Shown here: piece after piece, positions 60,278-64,000 of the stretch
Numbering within the stretch: position 1 is the first letter of the stretch
Layout of the letters: each line of letters starts with the position of its first letter
Assembly (NCBI GenBank): GCA_004377185.1
Contig: SOIM01000003.1
Location: 1-64,000, forward strand
Reading direction: 5' to 3'
DNA from: Methanomassiliicoccales archaeon
GTDB taxonomy: Archaea > Thermoplasmatota > Thermoplasmata > RBG-16-68-12 > SOIM01
Length of the DNA stretch: 64,000 nt
Notes under the pieces: generated by a model
Databases searched by the model: none
What the model saw: only the letters and a program-made list of their open reading frames with translations
What the model was told of the DNA's origin: nothing
Position numbers and translations under genes: made by a program

Positions 60278-60658
60278 TCAGAAAAGAATGCCGAACTGAA
60301 AGACCGATCCATCTGGAACCCCGTTTCTGCGGACGTTGACCTTGGACCTTCCATTGACCACAACGACCTCCACCATCTCAGGGTTGGCGAAGTAGAAGTC
60401 CTTCCCGTGATTCTTCCCGTCCGCGCCCAACTCGGAGAGTCTCATTCGGCTCAGGAGATGTAGCGACATGAGCTTGTTCGCCCTTCGGTAGCATTCGGCA
60501 ATGGGGATACCGAGAACGGTGCTTATGGTGAGCATGCTCCTGGGGCTGTTGAATGTGAATCCAAGGATTCTTGCATCGTTCTTGTCAACTCCATGTACCG
60601 AAAAGACGCTCTCAACGGTCTCCTCGTATACCAGTGATTGGTCTGTTTCCGATTCCAT
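60278..60658 (-). CDS. Small winged-helix transcriptional regulator, third paralogue
   Basis: This 126-residue protein has a central winged helix (DARILGFTFNSPRSMLTIST, VLGIPIAECYRRANKLMSLH, then LLSRMR), like those at 910-1233 and 1333-1641. A longer basic C-terminus follows. The ATG at 60658 follows GAGGTGAG, a good ribosome-binding site. A TATA box (ATTTTATACAG, about 60710) lies upstream with one TTATCA half-site. Its neighbours acsE and folC suggest possible control of H4F genes. Confidence 0.7.
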   Translation of the reverse strand: MESETDQSLVYEETVESVFSVHGVDKNDARILGFTFNSPRSMLTISTVLGIPIAECYRRANKLMSLHLLSRMRLSELGADGKNHGKDFYFANPEMVEVVVVNGRSKVNVRRNGVPDGSVFQFGILF

Positions 60659-60914
60659 TTGCTCACCTCTGCAGGGGCTATTTCGAGTATTGCCTCTTAG
60701 ATTATTCTCAGTCTGTATAAAATGCTTATCATTCTGGTATTTCCTGTGATTCTCAGGCATGAATCTTTGCGTTTCTGCATAATCTCAGCCTCATTTCTCC
60801 CAATGGGAACAAAGAAGCTGCCGTTCCAATATCGAAGAGGAGGGTAGATCGAATGGCCGATTTAGGCACTTTCCAACCACATTTATAATCGGCTTTCAGT
60901 ATTCCTCTGTTGAG

Positions 60915-62201
60915 ATGAACTACGAGGAGGCTTTGAACTACCTTTTTCCTTTGGTTCGGCACGGGACCAAATTGAGCCTTGACAACATGACGGAATTACT
61001 CTCCCACCTAGGGAACCCTCACCATTCTCTGAAGTTCATTCACGTAGCTGGCTCAAAAGGCAAAGGATCTGTTTGCGCGTGCATATCCTCGATTCTGAAA
61101 GAGGCGGGATACAAGGTCGGGACTTTCACGTCTCCTCACCTTATCGATTTCACAGAAAGGATCAGAGTCAACTGGGAACCAATACCAAGAGATGATGTTG
61201 TTCGCTCAGTATCGGAACTGAAACCGATTGCCGAGAAGATGACTGCGGATTCAAGACTCAAGAGTCCCAGCTTCTTCGAGATGTGTGTCGCGATGGCATT
61301 CAAGTATTTCGATGAAAGAGAAGTGGACTTCGCGGTCATAGAGGCAGGTATGGGTGGGCGGTACGATTCCACGAATGTAATACAGCCTGTCCTGTCGGTC
61401 ATAACTCATCTGAGCATGGAACACAGCGAGCACTTGGGGAGGTCGCTGAATCGAATCGCAAAGGACAAGGCAGGAATAATCAAAGAGGGCGTTCCGGTCG
61501 TCCTGTCCGAAGAATCAGAGATCATTGAGAGCATTTGCCAGGCAAAGAATTGCGATCTGACTGTTCTGGGAAGAGATATAGAATATGGAAGGGAATCATT
61601 TGACCTGAGAGGGCAGGACTTCTGGGTTATGAACGGAGAGCGCAAGCAGTTCCACATCAATCTGTTAGGTAACTATCAGGTTCAAAATGCGGCTACCTCT
61701 TATGCTGCAATTCAGAAGCTGAAATCATTCGGGTACGAGATCTCGGACGAGCATGTGCGTGAGGGATTTGTGAAGGCAAACTGGCCTGGGCGAATGCATG
61801 TTCTCCAGAAGGAACCCGTTGTAGTTGTAGATTCCACCCATGATGTGGACGGTGCAAAAAGACTAATTGAGTCTCTTGAGGAGTTGCTCGAGTTTGAAAA
61901 GGTTGTGCTCGTGTTTGGCGTTTTGGAGGATAAAGACGTTCAGGGTATGGCAGAGATCCTCGCTCCTTTTTCAAGTCTTGTCATAACCACCCAGGCACAA
62001 TACAAGAAAGCATTACCAGCAGAAGTTGTGGAAAGAGAGTTCAAGAAACGCGCAAACAACGTCCAGACTGGTACAACCGTTCGAGAAGCTATTGACCTCG
62101 CCCTTGCAAAGGCAGGAAAGAAAGACCTGGTCTGTATCACGGGATCTATTTTCACTGCAAGCGAGGCATTCATCTACTTCGGAAAATCGCTTGAGGACTG
62201 A
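60915..62201 (+). CDS. folC: Folylpolyglutamate synthase FolC
   Basis: This 428-residue ATP-dependent ligase adds glutamate tails to folates. Signatures: IHVAGSKGKGSVCACISSIL (P-loop), VGTFTSPHLIDFTERIRVN, AVIEAGMGGRYDSTNVI, HLSMEHSEHLGRSLNRIAKD and KAGIIKEG. Length is normal. TATA (CATTTATAATC, about 60880-60890) precedes the ATG. Its presence supports real use of H4F rather than H4MPT alone. Confidence 0.92.
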   Translation: MNYEEALNYLFPLVRHGTKLSLDNMTELLSHLGNPHHSLKFIHVAGSKGKGSVCACISSILKEAGYKVGTFTSPHLIDFTERIRVNWEPIPRDDVVRSVSELKPIAEKMTADSRLKSPSFFEMCVAMAFKYFDEREVDFAVIEAGMGGRYDSTNVIQPVLSVITHLSMEHSEHLGRSLNRIAKDKAGIIKEGVPVVLSEESEIIESICQAKNCDLTVLGRDIEYGRESFDLRGQDFWVMNGERKQFHINLLGNYQVQNAATSYAAIQKLKSFGYEISDEHVREGFVKANWPGRMHVLQKEPVVVVDSTHDVDGAKRLIESLEELLEFEKVVLVFGVLEDKDVQGMAEILAPFSSLVITTQAQYKKALPAEVVEREFKKRANNVQTGTTVREAIDLALAKAGKKDLVCITGSIFTASEAFIYFGKSLED

Positions 62202-63091
62202 AGTTCTTCTTCTATCGGCAGACAGGCTCTGGCGCCTATGGCTTCAATGCACTTCGAGGAAACCATATTTCCTATTTTGCCGCACTGCTCAGGGCTCTTG
62301 CCCTTCAGGAAACCGTAGAGAAATCCAGTTGCGAACGAATCTCCTGCACCTGTTGTGTCCACTGCCTTCTTGGCTTCAGCCGGTACAATATGTTCGCCGT
62401 TCTTGCTTATAACAAAGCAACCTTCCTCCGCCAACGTCACGACAACGATTTGGCAACCCAGTCCAAGCAGTTCGTTTGAGCCCTCCACGTAGCCTTTCCC
62501 GGTGAGTTCCTCGATTTCAGTTCTGTTCAGGAAGACGAGATCGCTTGATTCCAACATCGGTCTGAGTTGCTCCATCCCCCTTCTTGCATACAACGCTCCG
62601 GGACAGAGGGAAATATTGACCTTTCCAGACAACGATTTACAGACCTCCTCTTGAATCTTGAACTGGCTATCCCCAACAAATGAGCTTAACTGGATTATCT
62701 TGCTGCTTTCTAGGTACTCCAATTCCACATTCTCCGCAGTAATCTCATTGTTGGCTCCAGGTGACACGTATAGCGCCCGTTCCCCCACTTCATCGACAAA
62801 TCCTCTGACAATGCCAGTCCGGACACCATCAATGACAGTGATCCTTGACGTATCTACGCCAGCTTTCGTGAAATCATCCAGTATTCTCTCTCCTTCTAGG
62901 TCATCCCCAACCGCACCTATGAATCCCGAGCTAATTCCGAGTCTTGCAAGACCGTATATCGTGTTTGCGGCAGAACCCCCGGGAGACCCCAGCTCATCTA
63001 TCACGTTGACCTCGGTGCCACTCTCAGCGATCTTCTCCACCTTGAAAAGCCTGTCAAAGTTCAGGGCCCCGAAGCCAACGACATCAACCAT
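62174..63091 (-). CDS. PfkB-family carbohydrate/nucleoside kinase
   Basis: This 305-residue ribokinase-fold protein starts VVGFGALNFDRLFKVEKIAE, has the glycine motif GSPGGSAANTIYGLARLG and the C-terminal anion-hole/base motif VDTTGAGDSFATGFLYGFLK. Substrate could be a sugar or nucleoside. The 3' end overlaps the convergent folC by 28 bp. It ends close upstream of the HAD gene on the same strand and could be co-transcribed with it. Confidence 0.88.
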   Translation of the reverse strand: MVDVVGFGALNFDRLFKVEKIAESGTEVNVIDELGSPGGSAANTIYGLARLGISSGFIGAVGDDLEGERILDDFTKAGVDTSRITVIDGVRTGIVRGFVDEVGERALYVSPGANNEITAENVELEYLESSKIIQLSSFVGDSQFKIQEEVCKSLSGKVNISLCPGALYARRGMEQLRPMLESSDLVFLNRTEIEELTGKGYVEGSNELLGLGCQIVVVTLAEEGCFVISKNGEHIVPAEAKKAVDTTGAGDSFATGFLYGFLKGKSPEQCGKIGNMVSSKCIEAIGARACLPIEEELQSSSDFPK

Positions 63092-63100
63092 TTGAATCTC

Positions 63101-64000
63101 CTAGCCGAGTTTGCCAGCTCCACCTCTGACTATCTCTCTTACAGTCTTGTGAATCTCCAATATGTCTTCGTAATTGTCTCTACTTTCGAGAATGTGGTAA
63201 TATGGGTCCTCCCCACTGCTTTCCCTCTCCTTCACCACCTTCAGCACTGCTTCCTTTCCTCCTTTCTCCCAGCTTTCCGTGATGAGCGAGAGATTTCTCA
63301 TGTCTTGTGTCGCCAGGCTCACCGTTCCGTAGGGAAGGGCATATTCGTTTCCGTTGAACACAACAGACAGACCGCCCTCATCCTTCAAGAACTCAAGCAT
63401 CCTCATGTCCGTTATGCTGTCTCCCACCGCCACTGCTTGCGAAATGTCTATTCCATCCCTCTCACATAGCTCTTTCATTGCGTCAATCTTTCTCCGCCCT
63501 CCGCAGACGCTCATATCCTTCAGAACCTTTCCCACATTGGCGTTGGGCAGATCCCTGAAGAAGAAACCGTCAAGTCTCTGCTTGATCAGATCCTCGTTCT
63601 CGGGCGGGTACAATGAGAGGATCTCCTTCTCCGCGCTCAGAATGGGCTGGTAATCCTCTCCTCCGAACTCCGTCAGGTAGTCATCCAAGGGGAACTGGGT
63701 ACATCGGACGTTTTCGTCATCTATCCCCAGTTGGCCGGCGATGTTGTATGCATGCTGTTCGTAGCTCGTCGAGATGATATAGACCATCCAACCTTCATCC
63801 TTGAGTTGAGATACCATTCTGTGGACACCTCGGACGAGATTGGCCTTCTTCGAGACGTCATAGATGTCATTCTCTCCGATCTCATGGGCGACCAAGAACG
63901 GTGCAATCAGTGAAAGTGTGTCTCCAGCTTCATAGTTCGGTCTTCCCTCCAGAGCTAGAATATCGTCATATTTGCTGATTACTTCAAAGACCTTGTGACC
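63101..64000 (-). CDS. HAD-superfamily phosphatase-like protein, EhaR-like (partial)
   Basis: The minus strand is open to the window edge with about 299 residues, lacking the N-terminus that would hold the catalytic DxD. Visible parts: KVFEVISKYDDILALEGRPN, YEAGDTLSLIAPFLVAHEIG (resembling the HAD-like subunit R of Eha hydrogenase), and the HAD motif IV region AVAVGDSITDMRMLEFLKDE. The true start lies outside. It is 9 bp upstream of the pfkB gene, suggesting one operon. Confidence 0.75.
   Translation of the reverse strand, partial: GHKVFEVISKYDDILALEGRPNYEAGDTLSLIAPFLVAHEIGENDIYDVSKKANLVRGVHRMVSQLKDEGWMVYIISTSYEQHAYNIAGQLGIDDENVRCTQFPLDDYLTEFGGEDYQPILSAEKEILSLYPPENEDLIKQRLDGFFFRDLPNANVGKVLKDMSVCGGRRKIDAMKELCERDGIDISQAVAVGDSITDMRMLEFLKDEGGLSVVFNGNEYALPYGTVSLATQDMRNLSLITESWEKGGKEAVLKVVKERESSGEDPYYHILESRDNYEDILEIHKTVREIVRGGAGKLG

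Noticed and set aside
1-64000. CRISPR arrays, tRNA or rRNA genes
   Set aside because: I saw no regularly spaced repeats, no T-loop/acceptor combinations outside coding regions and no rRNA-like conserved stretches.

Overview
The window looks archaeal, most probably from an anaerobic member of the Thermoplasmatota or a neighbouring euryarchaeal lineage. The signs are TATA-type promoters about 25 nt before starts, many leaderless or near-leaderless genes, several Lrp/AsnC regulators, NikR, HdrA/MvhD electron-transfer modules and small archaeal toxin-antitoxin pairs. The lineage is inferred; no rRNA or tRNA gene was found.

The metabolic core is a tetrahydrofolate (H4F) type Wood-Ljungdahl methyl branch, unusual in archaea because most use H4MPT. 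At 10.4-19.1 kb lie mobA and fdhD, divergent from two tandem hdrA genes, mvhD, an FdhB/FrhB-like Fe-S protein and fdhA (formate dehydrogenase). At 42.3-45.1 kb folD and fhs are divergent. At 53.8-60.2 kb is a truncated hdrC, a 1085-residue HdrA-HdrA fusion, mvhD, metV and metF, then acsE on the opposite strand; folC follows at 61 kb. Together they could take CO2/formate to formyl-, methenyl-, methylene- and methyl-H4F and pass the methyl group to a corrinoid protein. An AMP-forming acetyl-CoA synthetase (22-24 kb) and a NikR-controlled nickel/cobalt ECF transporter (46-49 kb) fit this lifestyle.

Between these islands is accessory DNA rich in toxin-antitoxin and defence-like genes. These include VapBC pairs (19, 45 and 51 kb), a MazF-like cassette flanked by inverted repeats (20.5-22 kb), a RelE pair (25 kb), a SAP-TIR protein (8.4 kb), an AlbA_2 protein (7.2 kb), a NYN nuclease (32 kb), an XRE-ImmA/DUF4411 pair (33-35 kb) and an RNase HIII-like/PIN-like pair (35-36.7 kb). 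A type II restriction-modification system has its AlwI-like nuclease split into two genes (36.9-40 kb), followed by a DUF262-HNH protein (40-41.6 kb). Surface proteins lie at 26.7-30.1 kb and 52.9-53.7 kb. Several decayed genes mark rearrangement: GNAT, retropepsin, HdrD, surface-protein and membrane-protein remnants, plus a chimeric gene carrying a 218-bp copy of another gene's 3' end.

The most novel signals are two families of small repeated elements that behave like RNA genes. Family F1 (333-404 and 10040-10112) has a TATA box, an identical 33-nt block, a conserved hairpin and a T-tract. Family F2 (25586, 26459 and 51915) has two helices supported by paired base changes; two copies also end in a hairpin and T-tract. 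Three small winged-helix regulators form a second family, two of them with matching TTATCA/TGATAA operators about 60 bp before the start.
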